Assembly (NCBI RefSeq): GCF_001640805.2
Contig: NC_066856.1
Span: 18,920,712-18,984,711, forward strand
Source of the DNA: Lates calcarifer
Taxonomy: Eukaryota > Chordata > Actinopteri > Centropomidae
Direction of reading: 5' to 3'
DNA length: 64,000 bases
Below, in pieces: positions 11,652 to 23,821 of this stretch; within the stretch, counting starts at the first letter, position 1, and each line of letters opens with the position of its first letter. The position numbers and the translations under genes were made by a program. The notes under the pieces were generated by a model, which had not been told where the DNA came from, did not search any database, and was given only the letters and a program-made list of their open reading frames with translations.

Positions 11652-14164
11652 ATGACCAGGGACCAGTTCACCCTGTTGTTGGAGGTCATGACCTTTCAGT
11701 GGATGTTAACTCTTTCCAGAGGAGGTGAGTGAGGCGTTCACTGTCTGATCTTATTCAGTCAGGATAGAAATGATGTTCAAACTGGAGCTGCTGCATTCAG
11801 TGTCTCAGTGAGCTACGTTGTATTGTAATAATCATTTCCAGCAGTGACCAGCAGAGGGCAGCATGTTGTCAGTGTTTGTTTGTCAGAGTATTTGATGTTT
11901 GAATCTGTGATTTCATTGAAGAATCAAACAGAGCATCAAACAGCTTGTTTCAGGGCTGAATGTGACGACACAGATCTTCACATTAGAGTCTCAGCAGCTA
12001 AATCTGACTTTGTTTCTGATTCAAGTTTCTCATTAACAAGCTCTTTACCTGATGTGTTGCAGACACTGAGGTGTCCTGTGTTTTCATGGAGAGCTGCATC
12101 TTACCGTGCAGCTTCCAGAGCGGAGCTGATATAAAAATCCAGTGGATTAAGGAGACAGAACATATTCCTGTCCACTCCTTCTACAGCAACCAAGACCAGC
12201 TCACAGACCAGGACCAGCAGTACATAAACAGAACATCACTTTTCAAGGACCAGATCTCCAGAGGAAACGCCTCACTCCAGCTGACAGGGGTGGAGGTTCA
12301 GGACCCAGGCAGATACAGATGCTTCACCAGCACCATGAGAGGAAAGGAGGAGTCATTCATCAACCTGAGAGTGGACGGTATGAGAGACACACAGGAGATA
12401 CACAAAGACATTAATTAGTGATTAGTTATCCATATGCAGCATCAACATCCTCTATTTCTTGCAGCTCCAGTCAGTAAAGTCAACATGGAGCAGGTAGGAA
12501 ACAGGATCATCTGCAGCTCAGAGGGGATCTACCCTGAACCTGATCTCACCTGGTCCACCAGACCTCCATCCAACCTGAACCTCCAGAACAAACCCAGCAT
12601 CCAGCAGACTGAGCAGCAGCTCTACAACATCAGTAGTTCTCTGATACTTTCAGACAGTGAAACTGATCTGATCTACATCTGCACCATCAGCACTCGAAAA
12701 AACTGGAGGAGAGTCACTTTGTTTAAAACAAGTAAGTAGTGGTAGAAAGTAACTAAGTGCTTTTTCTCAAGAACTGTATGAATGTGATGCATTTCCATCT
12801 TCTTAAATCTGAACATTTGTCTCTGCTATACTCTTTCTCTAAACAACAACATTTGGTGTTTTTGACATTTAGTTGTACACATTGTTTCAAGTTGTAACTG
12901 AAGGTAATTAGATAATAACGTTTGGTGGCAGCCCTGAACATTTGCTCCATCTCAGCCAGTTACGTTGAAAAGTCACTTCAGTCGTCAATGTATATGTAAT
13001 AATGTCATGTTTCATTTCAGCTTTCACTTTTATAAATGGGTCCAACCCTGAAACAACAATCTCCTGCCCTGACTCAATCACCTCAATAACAGGCTTCAGT
13101 CTCACCTGGAGATTCAACCACAGTCAGATCATCCTGAACCAGAGCAGAGCTGACATCAACTACACAGTGTCAGAGGAGTGGAGGCAGCAGGTGAAGGGTG
13201 TGTCAGAGTCAGGCAGCCTCATGCTACAGGACTTATCTTCACATCATGAGGGAATATACAGCTGTGAAGTCAGTGATGCTGAGGAGACTCTGATAACCAA
13301 CACCTTTCTGAGGAGAGAGAAAAGTCAAGGTGAGGCAGCATTAAGTTAGGAACTCTTAGTCTATATGAGCAACTACTGTTATTATCTGTAATATCTGTAT
13401 GAGCTGCAAACATCCAAACATCAGAAAACACCATCATGATGCATTCAGGGACACTTCAACTCACTCACTCTCTTTCTGTTTCAGAGGATTCAACCAATGT
13501 TGGAGCCATTATAGGTGGAGTGGTCATTTTGGTCGTAGCAGTAGCAGCAGTAATTTTCCTGGTGCTGCACCGTAAAAAGAAAAAAGGTAAAATAACATTC
13601 TGTCTAAACGTTTTAAAATTCAATTCTTGTTGTTTGTGTTGATGATGATGGTTCTTCTCTCAGGTCGACAGAGAAACAACAGGAGGGAGTCAAACAATGA
13701 TGAAACGCAAATGTAAGTAAATCTTCTCTATTAGAAATGAGCTGCTGAACTGTGTGAACTACAGTATAGAAGTTAAAGGAGAATATTGTTGTCATGAAGT
13801 CATTGGTTCTTTTTCTAGATCATGTTGTCATTGATTTAATGAATAAATGAGTGAATCTTTCCTCCTCAGTTAAAGTGTGTTTAGAAATGAAGAGGTGTCT
13901 GAGCTAAAAACATGATCTCAGTCACAGTGTGAGTGTCAGACGACTGGAAGCAGAGTTTAACACAATACATGAGACGAAAACATCAAACTCACTCAGTGAC
14001 ACAGAAAATCTACTGAAGGAATCAGGATTTCTGTCATGGCTTATTTTACTGTGTTTCTCTTATTTGATCTTTTTATTGAAGAAGAATAAATAAGGGATTG
14101 TTTCAGCTGATGCTGAATCTTATTTCGATTTGTTTGCAGGGAGATGGGCTTTACAGCTTTCTGA
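11652..14164 (+). CDS. Gene 3: HHLA2-like membrane protein with three Ig domains (V-C-V-TM)
   Basis: Exons: 11652-11724 (signal peptide), 12063-12377 (IgV), 12465-12731 (IgC), 13021-13329 (third Ig), 13485-13586 (transmembrane), 13664-13712 and 14140-14164 (tail); 379 residues. The three-domain order matches mammalian HHLA2. The third domain has its cysteines in TISCP and IYSCEV and its tryptophan in SLTWRF. Its start (TFTFINGSNPE) differs from the SISVSDSE form in genes 8, 10 and 12, and the intron before it is unique in the array. The IgV begins its variable part DIKIQWIKETEH, close to gene 13 only. One IgC sequon is lost (NKPS for NQTS). The tail ends QMEMGFTAF. Poly(A) signals are at 14453-14458 and 14532-14537. 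Confidence 0.87.
11848..11861 (+). promoter_or_regulatory. CTCF-like motif in intron 1 of gene 3
   Basis: CCAGCAGAGGGCAG, + strand, in the same intron position as in genes 2 and 13. Confidence 0.45.
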
Positions 14165-15343
14165 ACCTACAGAGGAAGATCAAGACAAAAAGACACATTT
14201 GGGGTTTGAATCTGTGGAGGTGAAGACTCTGGTCACACACTCCAGTTAAATACATGTATATACACTTAGCATGAAGCTAGGTAATATAGAGCTACCCACC
14301 TTCATATATACTGTGTATTCTGCACTTTAATTTTTTCTTGCTCTAAAATGATTCTCATCATTATGATTGTTAAAATTTGTATATCTGTGTTTGTACATTT
14401 TATTTATTACTCAGTACTTGCTCATTTTATATGTTTCATGTTTTCTTGTTGGAATAAATTGATTCTGTGCTGCTGTTTTCCAGCATCACCACTAGATGGT
14501 GGTGTTGCTTTGTTAGTGACTGAAGTTCATTAATAAAATGTGTGACTTTCAGATACTAATATGAATATTGATCCATCTGTTCAGACAGTTGATTAGATCA
14601 GGTGGTTAAGCATCAGTATGATCAGCCTCCATCAATGACACTCATTCTCCCAGGTGATCATGTTTATGTTGGGCTCCTTTGTTACTTTCATTACTTTCAC
14701 TTTCACTCTCTCTCAGTTGCTCTCGGCGCCCTCTGGTGGCCACAGAGGCAGTTACACTACAGGTGGAAGAATTACCTCCAGTACAGCTCCACTTTCATCT
14801 TGTTGACATGTTACATCCTCTGTTCTTTTACATTTACTCTCATTAGATCAGATTTAATAACATGGACATATAAGATTATCTTTCAGTTCTGTATTTGATC
14901 TACTCCTCCCTCTGTTCTCCTCTTTTCTTCACTTCATGCCTCCATTTGCCACAAGTTCCTACATTTCATTTCCCAACAACAACCACATTACAGTTGAGTG
15001 TTAGTCTGACGGTGGGTGAGGAGACTGTCCACCACCACCCTAACACCGTCTCATCCCTCCATAGTTTGGACTGTGTCGGCTCAATGACATGTAAGTTTGC
15101 TTTGTTTAATATCTGAAGACTGTATTCTAGCCTTGATACCTTTATGATTTTGTTACTTTTTAATACGTTTGGATTTTCAGTGTTTGGTTCAGATGTTGTT
15201 TCATTAGTAGAATATTTGTTCATTTCTACAGTATTCCAAATGAGTGAACTCTCTCTTGTAGACTTGTGAGCAGCTGTGTGATTCAGTAAACTCTGCTGGG
15301 ACAGTGGTATCTACACAGAACAGATGACAAACAGAGGACGACC
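14165..15343 (+). promoter_or_regulatory. Gene 3 3-prime UTR and gene 4 5-prime flank
   Basis: This segment occurs three times: before genes 4, 10 (about 38066-39245) and 16 (about 60060-60956). It has poly(A) signals for gene 3 (14453, 14532), then a perfect minus-strand CTCF-like motif at 14725-14740 (GGCGCCCTCTGGTGGC). A likely noncoding exon ends at 15090 (CAATGACAT before GTAAGT) and joins 15262 (after CTCTTGTAG). The leader has an ATG at 15324, out of frame with the gene 4 start, opening a 22-codon frame that ends at 15392 inside the signal-peptide exon. Confidence 0.55.
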
Positions 15344-17730
15344 ATGGTCAGCTGTGTCCTGTGGTCTCTGCTTCTGTCTGTTATGTTGCTGACTCCTACA
15401 AGAGGAGGTGAGTGACACTTGAAGTATTTTTTAGAGGCTGAGGATCCACTGAGTTGATTTAACTTATCTTTCTCTCTTTTATTAAGACCAACTAAATCTC
15501 AGACTTCACCAAAGATGGAAGACGTGTTGGTGACAACAAACAAAAAGAGAATCAAAACTGAAACTGTGTCTTAGACTTTGATCAGGAGCAAAACATGTGA
15601 CAATGACAGTTGATGTGTCATGTGTTGTTGAAAGCAGTGGTTTTATGTCCAGTGTCATGTTCGTTAAACACTGAGCTGAGTTAAAGTCAGACGACCACAT
15701 CTGCATGCTGAAAGCAAAGGTGTACAGTATATCTCTGTTCTTACAGGCTTCAGAATAATGAGATGAATTCACATCATTCAGTATCCAGGTTTCTGATCAA
15801 ACTGTTTTAAAAAGGTGTTGATTCATCTTAATGCTTCTTTACAGGCTGTAGTTTCTGTCATGTGTTTCTAATATTTAGCTTGATACAAATCAAGTGGACT
15901 TATTCACTGTGAAAGTTTTAACAGGAAACTGAACAGTTATAGAGGCCTTTACGAGGAATCAACTTTGTCCTCAATTTAATGACGTGTTACAGACACTGAA
16001 GTATCCAGTGTTTTCATGGAGAGCTGCATCTTACCGTGCAGCACCCAGGTCAACGACAATCTGGTCATCGTCTGGACTCAGCTGACATCAAGACTTGTCC
16101 ACTCCTATTTCGAAAACCAAGACCAACTTGAACACCAGGACCAGCACTTCAGAGGCAGAACATCACTGTTCAAGGACCAGATCTCCAGAGGAAACGCCTC
16201 ACTCCAGCTGACAGGGGTGGAGGTTCAGGACCAGGGCAGATACAGATGCTTCACCAGCACCATGAGAGGAAACAAGGATTCATTTGTCAACCTGCAAGTG
16301 GACGGTATGAGAGACACACAGGAAATACACAAAACCACTTGTTTGTGCTTTTTATGTGTACAGTACAGTGTAAACATGATGTCAAATTCATCACAAAGTT
16401 CCTCTTCTCTTGCAGCTCCAGTCAGTAAAGTCAACATGGAGCAGGTAGGAAACAGGATCATCTGCAGCTCAGAGGGGATCTACCCTGAACCTGATCTCAC
16501 CTGGTCCACCAGTCCTCCATCCAACCTGACCCTCCAGAACCAAACCAGCATCCAGCAGACTGAGCAGCAGCTCTACAACATCAGTAGTTCTCTGATACTT
16601 TCAGACAGTGAAACTGATCTGATCTACATCTGCACCATCAGCACTCGCAGCAACAGCAGGAGAGCAGCTTTGTTTAAACCAAGTAAGTGTTTTTAAAAAG
16701 ACTCTGGAACTTTATTAAATGAATGTGGTGGATCAGGCAAGTAAATCATGAGGGAATATACAGCTGTGAAGTCAGTGATGCTGAGGAGACTCTGATAACC
16801 AACACCTTTCTGAGGAGAGAGAAAAGTCAAGGTGAGGCAGCATTAAGTTAGGAACTCTTAGTCTATATGAGCAACTACTGTTATTATCTGTAATATCTGT
16901 ATGAGCTGCAAACATCCAAACATCAGAAAACACCATCATGATGCATTCAGGGACACTTCAACTCACTCACTCTCTTTCTGTTTCAGAGAAATCAACCAAT
17001 GTTGGAGCCATTATAGGTGGAGTGGTTGGAGCCATTTTGGTCGTAGTAGCAGCAGCAGCAGCAGTAGTTTTCCTGGTGCTGCACTGTAAAATGAGAACAG
17101 GTAAAATAACATTCTGTCTGAACCTTTTAATTAATTTCTTCTTGTTTGTGTTGATGATGATGGTTTTTCTCTCAGGTCAAAGGGGAAACAACAGGAGAGA
17201 GTCAAATGATGAGAGAAACCAAATGTAAGTAAATCTTCTCTATTAGAAATGAGCTGCTGAACTGTGTGAACTACAGTATAGAAGTTAAAGGAGAATATTG
17301 TTGTCATGAAGTCATTGGTTCTTTTTCTAGATCATGTTGTCATTGATTTAATGAATAAATGAGTGAATCTTTCCTCCTCAGTTAAAGTGTGTTTAGAAAT
17401 GAAGAGGTGTCTGAGCTAAAAAGATGATCTCAGTCACAGTGTGAGTGTCAGACGACTGGAAGCAGAGTTTAACACAATACATGAGATGAAAACATCAAAC
17501 TCACTCAGTGACACAGAACATCTACTGAAGGAATCAGGATTTCTGTCATGGCTTATTTTGATCTTTATACTGAAGAAGAAGAAATAAAGGATTGTTTTGA
17601 TTTTACATTTATATGTTTCTGAACTTTATATCATGTTATTTGCAGGGGTATGGAACTTACACAGAACACGTATGGAACAATGTCTAATCAGAATGGAGAA
17701 GTCTCATCTAATGATCCTCTGATTGGATGA
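15344..17730 (+). CDS. Gene 4: HHLA2-like membrane protein (V-C-TM), divergent V domain
   Basis: Exons: 15344-15407 (signal peptide MVSCVLWSLLLSVMLL), 15993-16304 (IgV), 16416-16682 (IgC), 16987-17100 (transmembrane), 17176-17224 and 17646-17730 (tail); 296 residues. The IgV is two codons shorter than usual and differs early: VSSVF for VSCVF (one extra cysteine lost), then CSTQVNDNLVIVWTQLTSRL. The sequon NRTS is changed to GRTS. Gene 16 is its sister and shares all this. The transmembrane exon begins KKSTNVGA and has a run of five alanines. The tail ends GEVSSNDPLIG; its one tyrosine (NTYGTM) is not in an ITIM. The IgV-IgC intron is open in frame, so an unspliced reading of 16016-16696 also exists. 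A decayed third-Ig exon is at 16746-16831. Confidence 0.87.
16746..16831 (+). pseudogene. Decayed third-Ig exon of gene 4
   Basis: Same 86-base remnant and same left break as in gene 2; donor kept, acceptor gone. Confidence 0.85.
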
Positions 17731-18280
17731 AATACAGACTCTGATCACTCTGAGCAGTCCTGAGCTGTGACTGTATTAAATGACTGTGAACACTGAGACA
17801 TTCAGGTCAATATGGATGAGAAGTGGAAACAAAAACAGCTGAAGATAAATGAACCTGTCGACTATGAACAGAAGGATTAAATGATAGTTGGACGTATTGA
17901 TGAACTCATTTCAGGTCCAGAAGAAAAAACAAAGCTACAATGAACCAGTGTTAAGCTGAAGCTGAGAACTGAACTGAGCACAAATTTGAAAACATTGTCA
18001 ACATGATCCTTCAGTTCAGGTTTTTAAGCTGTTTAGCAAACACATCCTTCTCAAACTGATCAATGAAGGTCAAGGACTGTTTGAGTTTAAGATGTATTTT
18101 ATGCATTAGGTTTCCTGTGGTCATGGACTCACTGCAGATTCTCATTAATGTACCTGCCTAATGCAGTAGTAGTATTATGTAGCATTAGTATAATGTAGTA
18201 TTTTGTTGTAGTATTTTGCACATATAGATGCAGATGTGGTAAAATAAATGGTGTCAAACTCAAGTTTCTCTTCTTTGCAG

Positions 18281-18332
18281 CTCCAGTCAATAAAGTCAAC
18301 ACTGAGCAGGTAGGAAACAGGATCATCTGCAG
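18281..18332 (+). pseudogene. IgC exon fragment
   Basis: The acceptor (TTCTTTGCAG) and the first 52 bases of an IgC exon (APVNKVNTEQVGNRIIC) are followed by unrelated sequence. It is a dead copy cut off just after the first IgC cysteine. Confidence 0.8.
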
Positions 18333-18700
18333 ATGTTGATGATGCAACACAAATGCTCACTTTCTTTTAATGGGATTTTCCTCAATTGTCGTTGTTTTGT
18401 TTTTACTTTGTAAATTAAAGTTCTCACTGATGATCTTTGCTTTCAGTGTCTTAAAGGGCAGTCCAATTTACAGATGCTCCTTTGAAGGGATTGACAGGTG
18501 GTTTAATGTTTTAATGTTGTGCTGATCAGTATAAGAGAGGCAGATTTGAAGACTGTTAGACAGGAGGGTGTAATGTACAACAGGAGGCTCGTCTGACACG
18601 TTTTCTAAATCACACCAGAGAAATCTAAACTCCCTGGAACTGGAATAAAAACAGACTGATGGTATCTGTCAAATGGGCATGCTCATACACAAACCTACAC

Positions 18701-18729
18701 TCCTCCTCCTCCTCCTCCTCCTCCTCCTC
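18701..18729. repeat. TCC trinucleotide repeat
   Basis: Nine or so TCC units; other copies of this flank have two to four, so the tract has expanded here. Confidence 0.9.
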
Positions 18730-19576
18730 TGCTCTGTGGTGAGAGTTCTCTCACAGTCAGAGTTGAATCCACTGCAGATTGTCTGTGGTTGTGGACTGAC
18801 TGACTTGTTTTAATGTTGGAGGACAGCTCTTCCATTGACTGCCAGCACCGTCCCTGGGCTGTTTGTGACTGATGGACAAAGGTTTGGAGGATAAACTGCA
18901 TTTTCTAACAGAGCAGCTTCACTCACTTATTTCACACCATCTTTCTTTACACACAACTTTAGTTTATTGTCGTCTAAATCAACTGTTTGATTCCTTTTCA
19001 TCAACTTTCATCTTTTAGTCTTTAGTTTTCTTTGGAAGGTTGAATGAAAGCAGCTGTTTTAACATCTGGAAACCTGCTCTCTGCTCTTCCTGCTCTGTGT
19101 TTGAAGGTGTCTGAAATGGTTAAATCACATTCATCAGCATGAAGAACAACTGTACTGTGAAACCAGCAAGTTTTATCTCCAGGTATCTGGGAGGAACATT
19201 AAATGCAGTAAGTCTCTACTCTGCTTTCACTTAATTATTAATGTTGAAGTTAGAGATGGTGAATAACTAATTTAACTCATTACACTGTGAATGTTGATGG
19301 TGATTATGAAGATCACTGTGTGAATTAAAAGGTCATCAAACTCATATTTATAAAGGGCTGATTATCAGCCTATTGTTTCAGCTGCAGCTTCCTTGTCTTC
19401 AGTCAGCTCCTTTAAGACAAACTGAAAAATAATAGTGTGCAGATAAATAACCTGATTAATATCTGAAGCCCTAACCAGTAAATCAGTTCAGTCAGCCCAG
19501 GTGTAACTGTCATATCCACCTTCATGTCTCTGTTCTGTCTCTCAGTGCAGAGCTACACAGGAAGTCTAACAGGAGG

Positions 19577-20967
19577 ATGACCAGGGTCCAGTTCACCCTG
19601 TTGTTGGAGGTCATGACCTTTCTGTGGACCTTAACTTTCTCCAGAGGAGGTGAGTGAGGCGTTCACTGTCTGATCTTATTCAGTCAGGATAGAAATGATG
19701 TTCAAACTGGAGCTGCTGCATTCAATGTTTCATCAAGCTCTTTACCTGATGTGTTGCAGACACTGAGGTGTCCTGTGTTTTCATGGAGAGCTGCATCTTA
19801 CCGTGCAGCTTCCAGAGCGGAGCTGATCGAGTCATCATCTGGTTTCGGGTCACAACAGGACACCTTCTTGTCCACTCCTTCTACCGTAATCAAGACCAGC
19901 TTGGACTCCAGGACCAGTTCTTCAGAGGCAGAACATCACTGTTCAAGGACCAGATCTCCAGAGGAAACGCCTCACTCCAGCTGACAGGGGTGGAGGTTCA
20001 GGACCAGGGCAGATACAAGTGTCACACCAGCACCAAGAGAAGAAACAAGGATTCATTGATCAACCTGAGAGTGGATGGTATGAGAGACACACAGGAAATA
20101 CACAAAGACATTAATTAGTGATTAGTTATCCACATGCAGCATCAACATCCTCTTTTCTTGCAGCTCCAGTCAGTAAAGTCAACATGGAGCAGGTAGGAAA
20201 CAGGATCATCTGCAGCTCAGAGGGGATCTACCCTGAACCTGATCTCACCTGGTCCACCAGTCCTCCATCCAACCTGAACCTCCAGAACCAAACCAGCATC
20301 CAGCAGACTGAGCAGCAGCTCTACAACATCAGTAGTTCTCTGATACTTTCAGACAGTGAAACTGATCTGATCTACATCTGCACCATCAGCACTCGCAGCA
20401 ACAGCAGAAACACCACTTTGTTTATACCAAGTAAGTGTTTTTAAAAAGACTCTGGAACTTTATTAAATGAATGTGGTGGATCAGGCAAGTAAATCATGAG
20501 GGAATATACAGCTGTGAAGTCAGTGATGCTGAGGAGACTCTGATAACCAACACCTTTCTGAGGAGAGAGAAAAGTCAAGGTGAGGCAGCATTAAGTTAGG
20601 AACTCTTAGTCTATATGAGCAACTACTGTTATTATCTGTAATATCTGTATGAGCTGCAAACATCCAAACATCAGAAAACACCATCATGATGCATTCAGGG
20701 ACACTGCAACTGACTCACTCTCTTTCTGTTTCAGTGAACTCAACCAATGTTGGAGCCATTATAGGTGGAGTGGTCATTTTGGTCGTAGTAGCAGCAGCAG
20801 TAGTTTTCCTGGTGTTACACTGTAAAAAGAAAACAGGTAAAATAACATTCTGTCTTCACTTTTTAATTCATTTCTTATTGTTTGTATTGATGATGATGTT
20901 TTTTCTCTCAGGTCGACAAGAAAACAACATGAGAGAGTCAAAAGATGATGAAACCAAATGTAAGTAA
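19577..20967 (+). CDS. Gene 5: HHLA2-like membrane protein (V-C-TM), shortened tail
   Basis: Exons: 19577-19649 (signal peptide MTRVQFTLLLEVMTFLWTL), 19760-20077 (IgV), 20164-20430 (IgC), 20735-20836 (transmembrane), 20912-20967 (tail, read to the first stop); 271 residues. The tail exon lacks one base compared with genes 2, 3 and 12 (GAAACCAAAT for GAAACxCAAAT). Splicing at the usual donor (20960) to the next exon at 21201 would create TAG across the junction, and reading through gives a stop at 20965-20967. Either way the tail ends just after DDETK, and the old last exon (21201 onward) is out of use. The V domain is the most basic (FRVTTGH, TSTKRRNKD) and has GRTS for NRTS. The intron after the signal peptide is only 110 bases. 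Confidence 0.85.
20494..20579 (+). pseudogene. Decayed third-Ig exon of gene 5
   Basis: Same 86-base remnant and same left break as in gene 2. Confidence 0.85.
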
Positions 20968-21749
20968 ATCTTCTCTATTAGAAATGAACTGCTGCACTGT
21001 ATCAACTACAGATATAACCAGATTTATATCGATGTGTCTAATTTGCATTTATATCACCTTTCATCTACAGCATGGTAAATAATTGATTTAAGGAATAAAT
21101 CAGTGAATCAGAAGTTCTACTTTGTACTGATGGAGAATAAATGAAGGATTGTTTTGAGTTTGATCTCTTTATGTTTTTAATGCTGAGTTTTCTTTCACAG
21201 AGAACACAGAAATAAGTCAACACCTCATCAGAATAATGAAACTCTGATCTCCAGTCCTCTGCTTCAGTCAAATACAGACTCTGATCACTGTGCAGTCCTG
21301 AGGAGGGACTGTATTAAGTGACTGCGCATTGAATGGTTAGGGCTCATACCAGATGGGCCTCAGAGCTCTGAGCAGCACATCCCCGGTTTAACTCCCGAAC
21401 TGACTGGACCAGTGTTAAGCTGAAGCTGAGAACTGAACTGAGCACAAATGTGAAGACGTTGTCAACATGATCCTTCAGTTCAGGTTTTTAAGCTGTTTAG
21501 CAAACGCATCCTTGTCAGACTGATCAATGAAGGTCAGTCACTCTTCGTACTTTGTGTTACACAGTTAAAAATGTACTGTCCTAATTAATTGATCACATTT
21601 TTAAACAAACATTAGTTGGACTCCAGGTACTCTGCAATCCAAGCGAGGTGCTGAATCAAAACTAATAATTAATGTTGAAGTTAGATACAATAAAAAACTA
21701 ATTTCACTTATTACATTGTGCATGTTGATGGTGATTTTGAAGAGTGTGA
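20968..21749 (+). other. Gene 5 downstream region
   Basis: Contains the disused last tail exon (from 21201, after TTCTTTCACAG), still open in its old frame to about 21320. The stretch 21400-21540 matches the 3-prime UTR of genes 4 and 16. A short tRNA-SINE-like segment lies at 21331-21400. I see no further gene. Confidence 0.55.
21331..21400 (+). mobile_element. Possible tRNA-derived SINE fragment
   Basis: TGGTTAGGGCTC followed about 45 bases later by GGTTTAACTCCCG resembles the A and B boxes of a tRNA-type SINE head. It interrupts a 3-prime UTR that is continuous after genes 4 and 16, which supports an insertion. The family cannot be named from 70 bases. Confidence 0.35.
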
Positions 21750-22040
21750 ACACTGAGGTGTCCTGTGTTTTCATGGAGAGCTGCATCTTACCGTGCAGCT
21801 TCCAGAATGACACTGATCCAGTCATCCACTGGATTCAGGAGACAGCAGGAAACCTTTATGTCCACTCCTTCCACAACGAAGACCAGCCTGTAGACCAGAA
21901 CCAGAACTTCATAAACAGAACATCACTGTACAAGGACCAGATCTCCAGATCTCCACGTTGTCAAAATCACAACAAAGTTCCTCTTTTTGGCAGCTCCAGT
22001 TGACAAAGTCGACCTTGAGCGTGTAGAAACCACGATCACC
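21750..22040 (+). pseudogene. HHLA2-like pseudogene: truncated IgV joined to IgC start
   Basis: 21750-21948 matches an IgV exon from its first codon (DTEVSC) to KDQIS, with its own variable middle (DTDPVIHWIQETAGNL, then HNEDQPVDQNQNFINRTS). It then breaks off. After 45 bases an acceptor-like GGCAG precedes a diverged IgC start (21994-22040, PVDKVDLERVETTIT). There is no proper acceptor before the IgV (GTGAA replaces GCAG), no signal exon and no membrane exon. It is a dead copy of a V type not found intact in this window. Confidence 0.85.
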
Positions 22041-22084
22041 TTCACACGATCTGACAACAGATGATCTGCGTTTTCAGCGTCTGC

Positions 22085-22099
22085 CCAGCAGAGGGCGCT
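22085..22099 (+). promoter_or_regulatory. CTCF-like motif
   Basis: CCAGCAGAGGGCGCT on the + strand, followed by GTAACC as in the copies at 354 and 63674. Confidence 0.5.
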
Positions 22100-22938
22100 G
22101 TAACCTGATCAGTCATTCAGTCAGTCAGTAAACACAGAGAGGACTGACTGGAAAACTCCTCACTGTTACTGTTCGTGACTTTATCAACTTTATTGTTCTC
22201 ATTTTGTTCTTACTTTATCTGTAAAGTGAACTTCTCTCTGAGCTCTGACAACTGAAGATCCTCATTTTCAATCCACTGTCTCTAACCTACATGTTTCAAT
22301 AAACACAAATAATCTCCATTCTCTGTGATGATAAATAAAACATGGATTTGAAGTCATTTGAGTGTGATCTCTCTCTGAGCTTCCAGATGTGATGGGACAG
22401 TCTGAAATCCTGATGATAGCGCCACATCTGGCACAGATCCTTATTCTCAGTGTGAAAACGGAGAACGAAACAAGAACAGCGCGAGATATGTGGACCGTTT
22501 CTTCGTGTGATTCACTACAGGTCCCTACATTTTATTAAGCTGATGAGTTCACTTTCACACCGAACACAGTAAGTACTTTACATTATTATTATTATTATTT
22601 TTACATTAATAGCCTGAAAGCAGAGTAGAAGTGGAAATAAGTAAAATACAGGAAGCTCACAACTGTACTGTAATATAGCACTGGAGTAAATGTACTCAGT
22701 AACTTTACTCTACTGCAGCCGGTACAGCTGAATGCTGAAGACAGAGATGGTAAATAACTAATTAAAATTACACTGTGAATGTTGGTGGTTATCATGAAGA
22801 TCTCTGTGTAAATAATCAGACAGTCAGACTTCAGACTGTTTTGGTTGCGTTGGATACTTCCTGGTCTCTGACTCTGCCTGGCACTCGAACACACACACCT
22901 CAAAAAGACTTCTGAACCCGCATTGTGCCGTTTTTCTA

Positions 22939-22940
<2 letters not shown>

Positions 22941-22988
<48 letters not shown>
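22941..22988. repeat. GT dinucleotide repeat
   Basis: Twenty-four uninterrupted GT units. Confidence 0.97.
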
Positions 22989-22990
<2 letters not shown>

Positions 22991-23499
22991 TAGTTAATAA
23001 ATACCCGTTTGCGCACAGTTTGCATTGTCTGCATATAAATATGCAAAAAAGTAAATTAAAAAAACTAAATGTCAGGTAGTGAGATTGTGCTGCGCTTTGG
23101 TTTTTCCACCGCAGGAGGGAGCTGTGACTCACTCACTGTCAGTCAGTCAATTGAGGAAGTCATCAGACATGTGGTAAACAAAGTATAAATGTGTCTCTAA
23201 TTTTAGTTGTAGTTTTATACCGATATTGAGGGAACTTACTGTTTGGGAAGAAGGTCCATTTTATTTATTCAGCTGTTCAGCAGCTCATAATGTTCTGATG
23301 AGGAACTGATAGTGATGTAGGAATATGATCCAGTTCTTTTGTCCCAAGTATTCGTTACACGTTATACAATTAATGAATAATGTGGTAAGTCAGTGCATCC
23401 CCATACATCTGAATGCATTAGCCATAAAATATCAGCATTCTCTTATTGTCTGTTATCACTGAAACACTTATACCTTCTATGGAGAGGCACTGAGACAAA

Positions 23500-23821
23500 T
23501 ACAATGCATTCAGAAAGTTTTCAGACCCCTTCAATTTTTGCAAATTTACTGGAAAGGAAAAACTGAAATATCACACTCGACATTGATATATTAGCTCAGG
23601 TTCCTTCCAACTGTCTGCAGAGCTCTGAGACTGGATTGTGTTGAGTGCAACACTAAGTCATAAAAAAAGTACCTAAAGGACTTTCACACTGTGAGAAACA
23701 ACTGTCTGATGAATCCAAGATTTACCTGTTTGGCTTCAGTTTTTAGCATCAAGCACTGGAATGAAGTATTACAAACTATGGAAAAGGTAAAGGGGTCTGA
23801 ATACTTTCTGAATACACTGTA
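23500..23821. mobile_element. Degenerate, internally deleted Tc1-like DNA transposon
   Basis: Inverted ends: TACAATGCATTCAGAAAG with GACCCCTT on the left, and AAGGGGTCTGAATACTTTCT with ACTGTA on the right. The inside has a decayed stretch (about 23700-23760) that resembles the part of Tc1 transposase genes around the second catalytic Asp. At 322 bases it is far shorter than a full Tc1 element (about 1.2-1.6 kb) and cannot code for a working enzyme. Confidence 0.7.

Larger units (their letters stand above)
17731..19576 (+). other. Gene 4 3-prime UTR, fragments and 5-prime flank of gene 5
   Basis: 17731-18090 is 3-prime UTR, matching the sequence after gene 16. An IgC exon piece lies at 18281-18332 and a TCC repeat at 18701-18729. 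From about 18730 the sequence is the shared promoter-type flank (RUNX-like TGTGGT motifs). A likely noncoding exon ends at 19207 and splices to 19546, the leader of gene 5. The CTCF-like pair seen before genes 2, 7, 8 and 11 is missing here. Confidence 0.55.

Noticed and set aside
14602..15116. Two sense frames repeated at 38503-39017 and 60215-60729
   Set aside because: They sit in the triplicated flank and noncoding exon, with low-complexity hydrophobic content and no family features.
16016..16696. Single 226-codon frame through the IgV-IgC intron of gene 4 (and 61629-62309 in gene 16)
   Set aside because: A proper GT-AG intron is present and all sister copies splice there. The open intron is noted, but not called as the main form.
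22824..23132. Antisense frame with a Thr-His repeat
   Set aside because: It is a translation of the GT repeat.
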